Assembly (NCBI RefSeq): GCF_000759025.1 | Contig: NZ_JPOS01000003.1 | Location: forward strand, 62,001 to 126,000 | Direction: 5' to 3' | DNA: 64,000 nt | From: Phaeodactylibacter xiamenensis | GTDB taxonomy: Bacteria; Bacteroidota; Bacteroidia; Chitinophagales; Saprospiraceae | Shown: one piece after another, positions 36,507-46,697 of the stretch | How the letters are laid out: every line of letters starts with the position of its first letter | Position numbering within the stretch: the first letter of the stretch is position 1 | Position numbers and translations under genes: made by a program | Notes under the pieces: generated by a model | What the model saw: the letters and a program-made list of their open reading frames with translations, nothing else | What the model was told of the DNA's origin: nothing | The model's database searches: none

Positions 36507-38066
36507 CCCTTCCGGCTCAATCGCGTAGCGCGCCTGCGCTTTTTCCTGCGCCACGGCCTCTACCGTACAGTCCGACACTTTGGCCTCCAGCCAGGAAATG
36601 ATATCCAGGTACAGGAATGGGCGGCGCTCGTAGGGGTCTGACTCGTGCTTCAGCAGGCGGTCACGCAGATTGCTAAACTCCTCCTTCAGGTCTTCCTCCA
36701 TAATCCGGGGCACCCGGCGGATGAAGCGGAAAATCTCCTTCTGTACGGCGTGCAGCTCCTCCATTTTTGATAGAAAACGGTACACCGACTTTACCTGATA
36801 CTCCACCAGCTGCGCATTGCCCAGTTCGTAGTGGGCGATGAGGTTGAGAATGCGCGCAAAGCACTGTATATCGGCCCGGTAGTCCGGGTTTTTCTGATTG
36901 ATGATCAGGTTGAGGTAGTCAATGGCTTTATCATTGTCGCCGCTACCAAAATACAGGCAGGCAATCCGGTAGTAGAAGACCATCTCCCGGCGTTCATCCC
37001 AGTTGTAGCGGTCCTCTTCGATGGCTTTCATCAGGTCAGGCACCAACTCCAGCCCCTTGCTAAAGGTACCGGTCAGGAAATGCTGCTTAATGGAATGGAT
37101 GTAGTGGTAGAGGTAATAAAGCCCTTCGATATTCTTGCTCTGACTAAGCCCGTATTTACCTTTGAAGGCCCGGAGTTCCTTTAGTGCCTCTCCAAAGCGA
37201 TTGTACTGAAGGGTGTTAAACAGGGAATTGAGCAGGTTATGCAGCCCCTTAAGGTAAAGCGGCGCATAAATCGAGCGGTATTCCGGGTGCTCAGTAAATA
37301 AATCCACCCACTTTTGCGCATAGCGGTAGCAAAGCGCAAACTCCTGCGTCATATGATAATACCAGACATGTGACTGACAGAAGTAAAGCTTCCCAAAGAA
37401 ATCCAGCTCCTGATAATCCGCTTTAGGCAGGTTGGACTGGAAAAATTCCCGCACGTAGAAATAGTCTTTTTCATTGCGCACATAGCCCACCTTCAGGTAA
37501 AGCCCGTACAGCTGCAGGGAGAGGTTGGAAAACTGATTGGTATGGTTGAGACGCTCGGAGAGTTGCAGGGCCTCGGCGGTCAATGCTTCTGCCCGGCCCT
37601 CGATACTCCGGGTAATGTACTGGCCTTCAATCAGCTTCTCGAACTCCACGATCTCCATTGCCAGTGTCATGAGGCGGCACTCATAGGCGCGCTCCTTGGC
37701 TTTCGCCAGCATGTCAAGCGCCTGCCGGTACAGCCCTTTATCGTACAGCACCCGCGCGTAGTCCACCATTTCCCGCAGTTGGATATCCTCGTTGTGGTTG
37801 GCATTGAGCAGGCGAAGGCTGACCAGCAACTGCTTGTACAAATGTGCCTTCAGGTTAGACAACTGCCGCTTCTTGATGGCCGGTATTTTTTTCAGGATCT
37901 GCGACTCATCATAAGCCTTATGCTTATCCATAAAGTCGAAAAGCTTCAGAAAAAGGATATCATCCGATGCCTGATTGCGGCGGACAAACAGCCGAAAGTG
38001 CCGCTTTTCAGCACGGGTCAGGGATTTGATAAGGGCGAGCAGGTCATCAGTCTTCTGCTTGGGCAT
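36504..38066 (-). CDS. Conserved helical (TPR-like) protein of unknown function
   Basis: A 520-residue, apparently cytoplasmic, all-helical protein. It starts MPKQKTDDLLALIKSLTRAEKRHFRLF, a pattern I associate with conserved Bacteroidota hypotheticals. Paired helices of about 34-40 residues (YARVLYDKGLYRQALDMLAK; IDYLNLIINQKNPDYRADIQ) suggest degenerate tetratricopeptide repeats and hence a protein-binding scaffold. No catalytic motif is seen. It is divergent from the leu operon with 215 nt between the starts. Confidence 0.75.
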   Translation of the reverse strand: MPKQKTDDLLALIKSLTRAEKRHFRLFVRRNQASDDILFLKLFDFMDKHKAYDESQILKKIPAIKKRQLSNLKAHLYKQLLVSLRLLNANHNEDIQLREMVDYARVLYDKGLYRQALDMLAKAKERAYECRLMTLAMEIVEFEKLIEGQYITRSIEGRAEALTAEALQLSERLNHTNQFSNLSLQLYGLYLKVGYVRNEKDYFYVREFFQSNLPKADYQELDFFGKLYFCQSHVWYYHMTQEFALCYRYAQKWVDLFTEHPEYRSIYAPLYLKGLHNLLNSLFNTLQYNRFGEALKELRAFKGKYGLSQSKNIEGLYYLYHYIHSIKQHFLTGTFSKGLELVPDLMKAIEEDRYNWDERREMVFYYRIACLYFGSGDNDKAIDYLNLIINQKNPDYRADIQCFARILNLIAHYELGNAQLVEYQVKSVYRFLSKMEELHAVQKEIFRFIRRVPRIMEEDLKEEFSNLRDRLLKHESDPYERRPFLYLDIISWLEAKVSDCTVEAVAQEKAQARYAIEPEG

Positions 38067-38281
38067 TGTAATTTGTTCTTATCTAATTCACTATGTATCA
38101 ACAACTTGAAAGCTGAAACCATCCATTCCCGCATAGTAGTAGCAACCGATTCTGGTTTTAGGAGCCGTACGGAAGCTCCCATATTTGCCGTTCGGCTAAA
38201 GCAATCGGTCGATGAGGCTTGGCTTTGCCAAATTAAACCGAAGTAAGCAAAAATACACTTTTGCACCCAAAAAAATGGATT

Positions 38282-39454
38282 ATGACTGACAACCAGGTAT
38301 TCATATTTGATACAACGCTCCGCGATGGAGAACAGGTACCGGGCTGTAAGCTCAATATGGACCAGAAAGTGGAAATCGCCCGGCAGCTCGAAAAGCTGGG
38401 CGTTGACATTATAGAGGCCGGCTTCCCCGTTTCCTCACCTGGTGATTTCCAGGCGGTGCAGGAAGTGTGCCGGGCGGTTACGGAGCCTACAGTCTGCGGC
38501 TTATCACGAGCAGTGGAAAATGACATCAAAACAGCGGCCGAAGCCCTGCAATACGCTAAACGCCCAAGGATACATACCGGTATTGGCACTTCTGATTCGC
38601 ACATCAAATACAAGCTGCGCAGTACGCAGGAGGAGATTCTGGAGCGGGCAGTAGCAGCGGTTAAATACGCGAAGTCTTTTGTGGAGGACGTAGAATTCTA
38701 TGCCGAAGATGCCGGCCGTACAGACAATGAATACCTCGCTCGCGTGCTGGAAGCGGTCATCAAAGCAGGGGCCACCACCCTCAACATCCCGGATACCACC
38801 GGCTACTGTCTGCCGGAAGAGTATGGCGCTAAAATCCGCTACCTGCGCGAAAATGTAAAGGGCATAGAAAAAGCCATCCTTTCCACCCACTGTCACAATG
38901 ACCTGGGGCTGGCCACAGCCAATTCCATTGCCGGTGTGCAAAACGGGGCACGCCAAATCGAATGCACTATCAATGGTATTGGTGAACGGGCAGGCAATAC
39001 TTCACTGGAAGAGACCGTAATGATTCTGAAGCAGCGCCCGGACCTGCCCTACTTCAGCAATATTAACTCCAAACTCATCTATTCCACGAGCCGCCTCGTG
39101 AGCGAGCGTATGGGCATGCCCGTACAACCCAATAAAGCCATCGTTGGCGCCAACGCCTTTGCCCACTCTTCCGGTATCCATCAGGATGGGGTGATCAAAC
39201 GGCGGGATACGTACGAGATCATCGACCCCCTTGAAGTCGGTGTTGACCATTCCAAAATTGTGCTCACGGCACGCTCCGGCCGGGCGGCAATCGCCTACCG
39301 CGCCAAGAATATCGGCCATAACCTGACTAAAGATGAATTGGACATCGTTTACGCTGAGTTCCTGATCGTGGCAGATACTATGAAAGAAGTAGACGATGCT
39401 GCGCTGGAGCAAATCATTGTCAGAAAAACAGAACACGTAGCTCAAACCGCTTAA
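38282..39454 (+). CDS. leuA: 2-isopropylmalate synthase, short form
   Basis: A 390-residue enzyme condensing 2-oxoisovalerate with acetyl-CoA, the first committed step of leucine synthesis. The catalytic [13 protein letters not shown] motif is at residues 8-20, with [15 protein letters not shown] for metal binding and [14 protein letters not shown]. The subdomain segment [10 protein letters not shown] follows. The chain stops before the C-terminal LeuA allosteric domain found in ~520-residue enzymes, so leucine feedback inhibition is unlikely in the usual form. The ATG at 38282 fits the family better than one 21 nt upstream. It heads leuACDB. Confidence 0.93.
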   Translation: MTDNQVFIFDTTLRDGEQVPGCKLNMDQKVEIARQLEKLGVDIIEAGFPVSSPGDFQAVQEVCRAVTEPTVCGLSRAVENDIKTAAEALQYAKRPRIHTGIGTSDSHIKYKLRSTQEEILERAVAAVKYAKSFVEDVEFYAEDAGRTDNEYLARVLEAVIKAGATTLNIPDTTGYCLPEEYGAKIRYLRENVKGIEKAILSTHCHNDLGLATANSIAGVQNGARQIECTINGIGERAGNTSLEETVMILKQRPDLPYFSNINSKLIYSTSRLVSERMGMPVQPNKAIVGANAFAHSSGIHQDGVIKRRDTYEIIDPLEVGVDHSKIVLTARSGRAAIAYRAKNIGHNLTKDELDIVYAEFLIVADTMKEVDDAALEQIIVRKTEHVAQTA

Positions 39455-39457
39455 CCA

Positions 39458-40852
39458 ATGGGCAAAACCTTATTCGATAAAATCTGGGATAACCACCTCG
39501 TCTCTCAGGTAGGTGAGGATACACAGGTCCTCTACATCGACCGCCACTTCATACACGAGGTGACGAGCCCGCAGGCGTTTGCGGGTTTGGAAAAACGGGG
39601 CATTCCGGTCTTCCGCCCACAGCAAACCGTGGCTACGGCCGACCACAACGTGCCCACCAAAGATCAGCACCTGCCCATCCGGGAGGAACTGTCCCGCTTT
39701 CAGGTGGATAAACTGACCGAGAACTGCGAAAAGTTTGGTGTGGAACTCTACGGCCTGGGGCACCCCTATCAGGGCATTGTGCACGTCATCGGGCCGGAGC
39801 TCGGCATCACCCAACCCGGCATGACCATCGTTTGCGGCGACAGCCACACCTCCACCCACGGGGCCTTTGGCTGTATCGCATTCGGCATTGGCACGAGTCA
39901 GGTGGAACAAACCTTAGCTACTCAGTGCGTCCTGCAGCGCAAGCCTAAGCGGATGCGCATCAACGTGGACGGGGAATTGCAGCCCGGCGTGACGGCTAAA
40001 GACATTATCCTCTACATCATCTCCCAGCTGACCGCAAGTGGCGGCACCGGGCACTTTGTGGAGTATGCAGGTTCAGCTATCCGCGCCCTGAGCATGGAAG
40101 GCCGAATGACCATCTGCAATATGAGCATAGAGATGGGCGCCCGGGGCGGCATGATTGCACCGGACGACACCACTTTCGAGTACATCAAAGGGCGGGAATT
40201 TGCGCCCAAGGGAGCTGATTTCGATACAGCGGTAGAGCGTTGGTCTCTACTGTACACGGATGAGGATGCGACCTTTGATCAGGAATACCACTTCCTGGCC
40301 GAAGATATTGAACCCATGATCACCTACGGTACCAACCCGGGCATGGGCATCGGCATCAGTCAGGCGGTACCCGAAGTGCCCGCTGGCAACGTCACCTTTG
40401 AGAACTCCCTGAAGTACATGGGACTACAAGGCGGGCAGGCCATGAAAGGTCAGAAAATCAACCACGTCTTCATCGGCAGCTGCACCAATTCCCGGATTGA
40501 GGACCTGCGTGCGGTGGCTGCTTTTGTAAAAGGCAGGAAGAAGGCCGACCACGTGAACGTGATGGTGGTGCCCGGCTCCAAACAGGTAGAAGCTCAGGCG
40601 AAAGCGGAAGGGCTGCACGACATCCTCACCGCTGCCGGTTTTGATTTCCGGGAGCCCGGTTGTTCGGCCTGCCTGGGCATGAATGAGGATAAAGTGCCCG
40701 CTGGCGAGTACTGCGTGTCCACCTCCAACCGCAATTTCGAAGGGCGGCAGGGGCCCGGCGCCCGCACCATTCTGGCCAGTCCGCTCATGGCGGCAGCTAC
40801 AGCCATTTACGGCGAGCTGGTGGATGTCCGCGAATTGCTCAATCAGAATTAG
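39458..40852 (+). CDS. leuC: 3-isopropylmalate dehydratase, large subunit
   Basis: A 464-residue aconitase-family subunit that isomerises 2- to 3-isopropylmalate. It holds the 4Fe-4S cluster through the cysteines in IGSCTNSR and in [12 protein letters not shown], and the substrate motif [12 protein letters not shown]. It starts 3 nt after the leuA stop, indicating translational coupling, and works with LeuD encoded 8 nt downstream. Confidence 0.97.
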   Translation: MGKTLFDKIWDNHLVSQVGEDTQVLYIDRHFIHEVTSPQAFAGLEKRGIPVFRPQQTVATADHNVPTKDQHLPIREELSRFQVDKLTENCEKFGVELYGLGHPYQGIVHVIGPELGITQPGMTIVCGDSHTSTHGAFGCIAFGIGTSQVEQTLATQCVLQRKPKRMRINVDGELQPGVTAKDIILYIISQLTASGGTGHFVEYAGSAIRALSMEGRMTICNMSIEMGARGGMIAPDDTTFEYIKGREFAPKGADFDTAVERWSLLYTDEDATFDQEYHFLAEDIEPMITYGTNPGMGIGISQAVPEVPAGNVTFENSLKYMGLQGGQAMKGQKINHVFIGSCTNSRIEDLRAVAAFVKGRKKADHVNVMVVPGSKQVEAQAKAEGLHDILTAAGFDFREPGCSACLGMNEDKVPAGEYCVSTSNRNFEGRQGPGARTILASPLMAAATAIYGELVDVRELLNQN

Positions 40853-40860
40853 AACGTACC

Positions 40861-41460
40861 ATGGAAAAATTCCAAACCTTACATAGTAGCGCTGTACCCC
40901 TGCCCATTGAGGAGGTGGACACCGATCAGATCATTCCCGCCCGCTTCCTGAAAGCGACGACCCGGAAAGGCTTTGGTGATAACCTCTTCCGCGACTGGCG
41001 CTATCAGAACGACGATACGCCCAAGCCTGATTTTGTGCTCAACAATCCGGCCTACGATGGTACAATTCTGGTGGCCGGGCGCAACTTCGGTTGTGGCTCA
41101 AGCCGGGAGCATGCAGCCTGGGCCTTGTACGACTACGGTTTCCGGGCGGTGGTTTCCAGCTTTTTTGCGGATATTTTTCGGGGCAATGCACTGAATAATG
41201 GCCTGCTGCCGGTACAGGTGAGCGAAGCCTTCCTGCACGATATCTTCTCTGCCATTGAGCAAGACCCGCAGGCAACCTTCACCATCGACCTGGAGCAGCA
41301 AAAGTTTACCATTGATGCAACGGGGCAGTCCACCGGTTTCGAAATCGATGCCTACAAAAAGCACTGCCTGCTGAACGGGCAGGACGACATCGACTTCCTG
41401 CTCAGCATTAAAGACAAAATTGAAACCTACGAGCAACAGCGACAGGCTGCTGCCGTATAA
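40861..41460 (+). CDS. leuD: 3-isopropylmalate dehydratase, small subunit
   Basis: A 199-residue swivel-domain subunit that completes the LeuCD active site. The [15 protein letters not shown] segment and [17 protein letters not shown] loop are the family hallmarks. The gene follows leuC by 8 nt and precedes leuB by 18 nt. Confidence 0.97.
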   Translation: MEKFQTLHSSAVPLPIEEVDTDQIIPARFLKATTRKGFGDNLFRDWRYQNDDTPKPDFVLNNPAYDGTILVAGRNFGCGSSREHAAWALYDYGFRAVVSSFFADIFRGNALNNGLLPVQVSEAFLHDIFSAIEQDPQATFTIDLEQQKFTIDATGQSTGFEIDAYKKHCLLNGQDDIDFLLSIKDKIETYEQQRQAAAV

Positions 41461-41478
41461 CTCAAATCGTTAAAGACC

Positions 41479-42615
41479 ATGAACTTGTCTAACACACCCA
41501 AGACAAAAATCGCCCTCCTGCCCGGTGACGGCATCGGTCCGGAGGTCACCGAACAAGCCATCAAAGTGATGGATGCGGTAGCCGAGCGTTTCGATCAGCA
41601 TTTTGAATACTGCCATGCCGACGTCGGGGCCATTGCCATCGACCGCCACGGCAGCCCGCTGCCGGAGGAGACGCTGGAAGCCTGCCTCAATGCCGATGCC
41701 GTGTTCTTCGGTGCCATCGGCCACCCAAAATATGATAATGACCCTTCCGCCAAGGTACGCCCGGAACAGGGGCTGCTGCAACTGCGGAAGTCGCTGGGGC
41801 TGTACGCCAATATCCGCCCGGTAACCACCTATGAAAAGCTCCTGCACCTCTCCCCTTTACGGGAAGACCGCATCAAGGGTACCGATATGGTGATTTTCCG
41901 GGAGCTCACAGGCGGCATTTACTTCGGAGAGAAAAACACTGCCGAGGACGGGCAGTCGGCCTACGACACTTGCTCCTATCAGGTAGACGAGATCGACCGC
42001 ATCACCCGCCTGGCCTTTGAGCAGGCGATGCTGCGCCGCCGGAAAGTCACACTGGTGGACAAAGCCAATGTGCTCGAAACCTCCCGATTGTGGCGGCGGG
42101 CCGTGCAGGCGATTGCCCCCGAATACCCGGAAGTGGAGCTGGACTTCATGTTTGTGGACAATGCCGCCATGCAGCTGATTCAGTACCCCAGTCAGTTTGA
42201 TGTCATCCTGACCAGCAATATGTTTGGGGATATCCTCAGTGATGAGGCGAGCGTTTTGGCAGGTTCTATGGGCCTGTTGCCCTCGGCTTCGGTGGGCGTG
42301 CACACTTCCATGTTTGAGCCCATCCACGGTTCCTTCCCGCAGGCAGCGGGGCAGGACATTGCCAACCCCATGGCAGCCATTCTTTCTGCTGCGATGCTGG
42401 TGGAATCGCTCGGCATGACCGAAGCGGCAAAGAGCATCCGCACCACGGTGCAGTACGTATTGGAAAAAGGCATCGGTACGCCCGAGCTTAAACCGAATAT
42501 TGTTTATGGTTGCAGTAAGATTGGCGACCTCATCGCCCACCTCGTCGCCGACCCGGAGGAGGAAATCCTGGTGCGGGAGGACAAGGCCAATCAGCAGATG
42601 TCAACGATCATATAA
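41479..42615 (+). CDS. leuB: 3-isopropylmalate dehydrogenase
   Basis: A 378-residue NAD-dependent oxidative decarboxylase converting 3-isopropylmalate to 2-oxoisocaproate. It starts LLPGDGIGPEV, carries the substrate-binding RELTGGIYFGEK loop and DVILTSNMFGDILSDEAS metal site, and the NAD-binding EPIHGS segment. Last gene of leuACDB, followed by a terminator. Gene order ACDB and tight spacing show one operon; no ilv genes are attached. Confidence 0.97.
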   Translation: MNLSNTPKTKIALLPGDGIGPEVTEQAIKVMDAVAERFDQHFEYCHADVGAIAIDRHGSPLPEETLEACLNADAVFFGAIGHPKYDNDPSAKVRPEQGLLQLRKSLGLYANIRPVTTYEKLLHLSPLREDRIKGTDMVIFRELTGGIYFGEKNTAEDGQSAYDTCSYQVDEIDRITRLAFEQAMLRRRKVTLVDKANVLETSRLWRRAVQAIAPEYPEVELDFMFVDNAAMQLIQYPSQFDVILTSNMFGDILSDEASVLAGSMGLLPSASVGVHTSMFEPIHGSFPQAAGQDIANPMAAILSAAMLVESLGMTEAAKSIRTTVQYVLEKGIGTPELKPNIVYGCSKIGDLIAHLVADPEEEILVREDKANQQMSTII

Positions 42616-42639
42616 AAGTTAACGATTTGAGATTTCCCG

Positions 42640-42676
42640 GAGGAGCCTGCCCGTTGGGTAGGCTCCTCTTTTTTTG
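42640..42676 (+). terminator. Intrinsic terminator of the leu operon
   Basis: GAGGAGCCT (42640-42648) and AGGCTCCTC (42660-42668), then eight T residues. Confidence 0.92.
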
Positions 42677-42684
42677 GGACTCCA

Positions 42685-42760
42685 TTAATTCATCGCCTCC
42701 CGGAATTTCGCCCGGAAAGCAGAAGGCGAAAGCCCTTTGACTGCTTTTTCTAACCTGCCG
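42685..42760 (-). pseudogene. Possible C-terminal remnant of an AraC-type regulator
   Basis: On the minus strand, the frame ending in TAA at 42687-42685 reads RLEKAVKGLSPSAFRAKF and then REAMN. The GLSPSAFRAKF part resembles the last helix of AraC/XylS HTH domains. Upstream the frame passes straight into the dispersed repeat at 42752, with no further similarity. It could be a gene end cut by repeat insertion, or chance. Confidence 0.3.
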
Positions 42761-42985
42761 GATCCAGATAGAAAGCCCGGCCTGCTGGTGTAGAGCTTAA
42801 TCCAGGACCATTCCAGGAGCCCTGCCCCAGCTTATACCTAGAAAGAACCTGCCGGATTCCGGTAAAGACTGGGAAAAGCTCCCCGACAGGATGCCTGGGC
42901 TTGCTGGTGTAGAGCTTAAACCAAGGCCTACCCAAGAGCTCTGCTCCAGCTTTTCCCATGGAAGAACCTGCCTGAGAGCCAAAAG
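42752..42985 (+). repeat. Dispersed repeat family, two tandem units
   Basis: Two direct, diverged units share GCTGGTGTAGAGCTTAA, then CC, then AGGAGC/AAGAGC, CTGCYCCAGCTT and an AGAACCTGCC boundary. The boundary word AACCTGCC occurs at about 42752, 42846 and 42966. A further, inverted copy lies at 62198-62333. No coding capacity is convincing. The spacer between leuB and recQ (42616-43144) otherwise holds the terminator, the possible AraC remnant and a short-period run at 43033-43071. Confidence 0.7.
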
Positions 42986-43032
42986 GAGGCTACACTGTAA
43001 CCACTTCATAACCGCCTATTTCAGCCTGAAAA

Positions 43033-43071
43033 CTTCGCGACCTTCGCGACCTCAACCTCTGCGTTCTTTGC
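43033..43071 (+). repeat. Short degenerate repeat run before recQ
   Basis: CTTCGCGAC occurs twice in direct succession and then decays into CTCTGCG and TTCTTTGCG. It is a low-complexity run with a period of about 9 nt, about 75 nt before the recQ start. Confidence 0.5.
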
Positions 43072-43144
43072 GTGCACTCCATTCTTCCCCTTTGTATATC
43101 CACCGCGAGTTCGTAATTTCCCGCCACACCAAAACAGCGCACGA

Positions 43145-45052
43145 TTGAGTACCGCACCCATCGAGATATTGCAGCAATACTGGGGGTACGACCGCTTCCG
43201 CCCCCTGCAGGAAGACATCATACAGTCGGTCCTTGATGGGAAAGATACGCTGGCCCTGCTTCCGACCGGCGGGGGCAAGTCTATCTGCTTTCAGGTGCCC
43301 GCGCTGGCACGGGAAGGCATCTGCATTGTGGTCTCCCCCCTCATCGCGCTGATGAAAGATCAGGTAGAAAACCTGCGCAAGCGGGGCATTTTGGCGGAAG
43401 CCATCTACTCCGGCATGCGCAAAAGCGATATCGACCGCATCCTGGACAACTGCATCTATGGCAAGACCAAATTCCTCTACCTCTCCCCGGAACGCCTGAC
43501 CACCGAGATCGCCCGGGTGCGCATCAGCCGTATGCCCGTCAATCTGCTGGCGGTGGACGAAGCGCACTGTATCTCGCAGTGGGGGTACGATTTCCGGCCG
43601 CCCTATCTGGATATTGCCAGCATCAGGGAACTCTTGCCGGAGCAAGTGCCTGTCCTCGCCCTCACCGCCACCGCCACTCCGGAAGTCGTGCGCGACATTC
43701 AGGAAAAGCTGGAATTCCCGGAGCCCAACGTCTTGCAAAAGAGCTTCAGCCGCTCCAACCTGTCCTACTCCGTCCTCTACGAAGAAGGCAAAGACCAGAA
43801 GCTGGTGGATATCTTTAGGCGGGTAAAGGGCTCGGGCATTGTGTACGTACGCAACCGCCGGAAGACCAAGGAGGCAGCTATGTTGCTGCGCCGCCACGGC
43901 ATCTCAGCCGATTACTACCACGCCGGGCTGACGAGCGAAGAGCGGAGCCAAAAGCAGGAAGCCTGGATGAGCGGGAAATGCCGGGTTATGGCCTGCACCA
44001 ACGCCTTTGGCATGGGCATCGACAAACCGGATGTGCGGGCGGTTGCCCACCTGGAACTCCCGGATAGCCTGGAGGCCTACTTTCAGGAAGCGGGCCGGGC
44101 TGGGCGGGATGGAGAAAAAGCCTACGCCGTCCTGCTCTACCAATCGCAGGACGGGCAGCGGCTGCTTAAACAGTTTGAGCAGGCTTTCCCTCCACTGGAG
44201 GAGGTGAGGCGGGTCTACCGGGCGCTTGGCAGCTATTTCCAACTGGCGGTGGGCAGCGGAGAGGGAGAAAGCTTTGACTTTGACATCGTGACGTTTACCC
44301 AGAACTTTCAGCTCAATATTTTCACCACCTACAGCGCCCTTCGGATCCTGGAGCAGTCAGGCTGGATTGCCCTGACAGAAGCCGTCTTTATTCCTTCCCG
44401 CCTACAGATTATTGTAGGCAAAGAGGTTTTGTACGACTATCAGCTGCGGCACGCCAAGCTCGACAAGCTTCTGAAGGTGATCCTCCGTACCTATCAGGGC
44501 GCCTTTCAGTACCCCATCAAACTGCGGGAGGGGCAACTGGCCAACTTTCTCAATATCACCCGCGATCAGCTTCAGCAAATGCTCCGCAAGCTGCATCAGG
44601 ATGAGATCGTGGACTATCAGGAGCAAAAGGACATGCCGCAGGTCCTCTTTCTGAAGGAGCGGGTGGATGCCGACAACCTCCTCATCGACCATCAATTGCA
44701 TAATTTTCGAAAAAACCGGCAGTACGAGCGCATTCAGCAGGCCATCACCTACGCCGAGACGCCCGTCTGCCGCTCCCGCCAACTGCTCGCCTACTTTGGG
44801 GAAACCGACAGTGAGAAGTGCGGCATCTGCGATGTCTGCACCGGCCGTACCAAAGCCGACCTCAGCACCGAAGATTACGAAAAGTACAAAACTAAAATTG
44901 AGCAACTGCTGAGGCGCGAACCCCTGAGCCTGAAAGCCCTGATGGAATCTTTCCCGCCCCGGCGCGAAGAGCAGGTGCTTAAAGCATTGGAATACCTTCT
45001 GGACGAAGGCTTTATTGACCAAACCGAAGACCGACTGCATTGGAACGCCTGA
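43145..45052 (+). CDS. recQ: RecQ-family ATP-dependent DNA helicase
   Basis: A 635-residue 3'-5' helicase of SF2. The Q-motif region WGYDRFRPLQEDII, Walker A LLPTGGGKS, the DEAH box VDEAHCISQWG and motif VI QEAGRAGRDG are intact, followed by the RQC zinc cysteines (CRSR..CGICDVC) and winged helix. There is no clear HRDC domain. No ATG is available at the start; the TTG at 43145 gives the family N-terminus and no in-frame alternative lies nearby. The last 13 nt overlap the glycosyltransferase gene. Confidence 0.94.
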   Translation: MSTAPIEILQQYWGYDRFRPLQEDIIQSVLDGKDTLALLPTGGGKSICFQVPALAREGICIVVSPLIALMKDQVENLRKRGILAEAIYSGMRKSDIDRILDNCIYGKTKFLYLSPERLTTEIARVRISRMPVNLLAVDEAHCISQWGYDFRPPYLDIASIRELLPEQVPVLALTATATPEVVRDIQEKLEFPEPNVLQKSFSRSNLSYSVLYEEGKDQKLVDIFRRVKGSGIVYVRNRRKTKEAAMLLRRHGISADYYHAGLTSEERSQKQEAWMSGKCRVMACTNAFGMGIDKPDVRAVAHLELPDSLEAYFQEAGRAGRDGEKAYAVLLYQSQDGQRLLKQFEQAFPPLEEVRRVYRALGSYFQLAVGSGEGESFDFDIVTFTQNFQLNIFTTYSALRILEQSGWIALTEAVFIPSRLQIIVGKEVLYDYQLRHAKLDKLLKVILRTYQGAFQYPIKLREGQLANFLNITRDQLQQMLRKLHQDEIVDYQEQKDMPQVLFLKERVDADNLLIDHQLHNFRKNRQYERIQQAITYAETPVCRSRQLLAYFGETDSEKCGICDVCTGRTKADLSTEDYEKYKTKIEQLLRREPLSLKALMESFPPRREEQVLKALEYLLDEGFIDQTEDRLHWNA

Positions 45053-46146
45053 TTTGCACCGTCACCAACGACCTGACCTACGATCAGCGTATGATCCGGA
45101 TCTGCACGAGCCTGAGCCGGGCAGGGTATAAAGTGACGCTTGTGGGGCGGCAGCGCCCGGGCTCGGTGCCGCTTACGGAGCGCCCGTTTGAGCAAGTGCG
45201 GCTGCGGTGCCGTTTTGATGCCGGCAAGCTGTTTTACCTGGAGTACAACCTCCGGCTTTGGTGGTGGCTGGCATGGCAGCGCTTCGATGCCGCGTGCGCG
45301 GTGGATTTGGATACCATCTTGCCGGCCTTTTTCTGGTGCCGCCTGAAGGGCAAGCCCTGTGTGTACGATGCACATGAATACTTTACAGAAGTGCCTGAGG
45401 TGGTACGCCGACCGATGGTGCAGCGGATTTGGTCGGCGGTGGCCCGCCTGACGATCCCGCGCCTGCGCTATGCCTATACCGTGGGGCCTGAGCTGGCCCG
45501 TATTTTTGAGGAACGCTATGGCACGCCCTTTGCCGTAGTCCGCAATGTACCCTTCGCCCGGGCGGAATTCCCGGACACGCCCAAACCTCATCCCCGCATT
45601 ATCCTTTACCAAGGTGCGCTAAACGAAGGCCGGGGGCTGGAGACCGCCATCGCCGCCATGCAGCAGGTGGACAATGCCGTCCTCTGGCTGGCCGGAGAAG
45701 GCGACCGTTCGCAGGCGCTCAGAGAGCAGGTACAGGTGCTGGGGCTGGAGGACAAGGTGCGTTTTTTGGGCTATCTGCAACCGGAGGAACTGCGCGGCAT
45801 CACGCCCAAAGCCTACATCGGGCTCAATCTGCTGGAAAACAGGGGGCTGAGCTACTACTACTCCCTCGCCAATAAAGCCTTTGACTATCTGCAGGCAGGC
45901 GTGCCCGCCATCCACATGGCGTTCCCGGAATACGAGGCGCTGCACCGGGCGCACCCTGGCTTCTTACTGCTCGACAAGCTGTCCCCTGATGCACTCGCTG
46001 CCACCCTTAACCGGATACTACAGGACGAGGTGTTGTACAATCAGCTCCGGGAAGCCTGCCGGACTGCTGCAGTGGAATTGACCTGGGAAAGGGAGGAGGA
46101 GCGGTTGCTGGAGGTTTACCGGTCAGCGGTGAGAAGCGATTTTTAA
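45040..46146 (+). CDS. Glycosyltransferase, GT4-like
   Basis: A 368-residue GT-B enzyme. The N-terminal domain opens ICTVTNDLTYDQRMIRIC and AGYKVTLVGR, and the donor domain has LYQGALNEGRGLETAI and later SYYYSLANKAFDYLQAG near the nucleotide-sugar site. The acceptor and sugar are unknown; surface polysaccharide or glycolipid synthesis is likely. It starts with TTG inside recQ (13-nt overlap), since the conserved N-terminal strand would be lost at the ATG 51 nt further on. The stop overlaps the convergent XRE gene by 4 nt. Confidence 0.88.
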   Translation: MERLICTVTNDLTYDQRMIRICTSLSRAGYKVTLVGRQRPGSVPLTERPFEQVRLRCRFDAGKLFYLEYNLRLWWWLAWQRFDAACAVDLDTILPAFFWCRLKGKPCVYDAHEYFTEVPEVVRRPMVQRIWSAVARLTIPRLRYAYTVGPELARIFEERYGTPFAVVRNVPFARAEFPDTPKPHPRIILYQGALNEGRGLETAIAAMQQVDNAVLWLAGEGDRSQALREQVQVLGLEDKVRFLGYLQPEELRGITPKAYIGLNLLENRGLSYYYSLANKAFDYLQAGVPAIHMAFPEYEALHRAHPGFLLLDKLSPDALAATLNRILQDEVLYNQLREACRTAAVELTWEREEERLLEVYRSAVRSDF

Positions 46147-46697
46147 GCCCTTTGATATCCCACGTTGACCACCTTTTTTTGCTCTTCTTTCCTTTTTTCT
46201 TCGTCGGTCCTGATTTCCTGTTCTACTTCTTTTTGAACGACTTTCCACCACATGATCGCAGGTATCAAGTCCCCGGAATGAGCTTCCAGGCGGTAGGCAA
46301 TGGATAAACTTAACCGCTCTTTACCGTTTAGTATCCTACTCAACCGAGCGACATGAAGCCCTATGTCTGCGGCTAATTCTTGTTGCTTCTTGTCCGTTGC
46401 TTTCAAATATTCCTTTAAAAAATAGATGGTTGTTTTATTTTGATCAAACTGGGCCTGGTCAATGTATTCCTTCATCTGGTATTTTATCCGCAGTATACCC
46501 GAAAGTACGCGCTCTTCAGGTGTCCTGTTTGCCAATCTCTTTAACCTGTCTTCTTTCAGTTGCCGTTCCGCTTCTTCTTCCTCTTCGGCATTAAGATCAG
46601 GAGGAAACACAAAAGCCTCTGCCAGTTCTTCTTTGGTATACTCGCTTAAGAGTTTTTCATACAGGCTTTTGTAGTATTCTTTTTGTTTATCTTCCAT
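46143..46697 (-). CDS. XRE/HigA-like helix-turn-helix protein (putative antitoxin)
   Basis: A 184-residue protein. The N-terminal half is a highly charged helix-rich extension (EEEEEAERQLKEDRLKRL). The HTH is at about 105-145 (KKQQELAADIGLHVARLSRI, then NGKERLSLSIAYRLE), the pattern of HigA-type antitoxins. A coiled Lys/Glu tail follows. It is downstream of, and overlaps by 11 nt, the GNAT-like gene, so the two are translationally coupled in toxin-first order. The DNA is AT-rich compared with recQ. Its likely role is binding the shared promoter and restraining the partner. Confidence 0.8.
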   Translation of the reverse strand: MEDKQKEYYKSLYEKLLSEYTKEELAEAFVFPPDLNAEEEEEAERQLKEDRLKRLANRTPEERVLSGILRIKYQMKEYIDQAQFDQNKTTIYFLKEYLKATDKKQQELAADIGLHVARLSRILNGKERLSLSIAYRLEAHSGDLIPAIMWWKVVQKEVEQEIRTDEEKRKEEQKKVVNVGYQRA

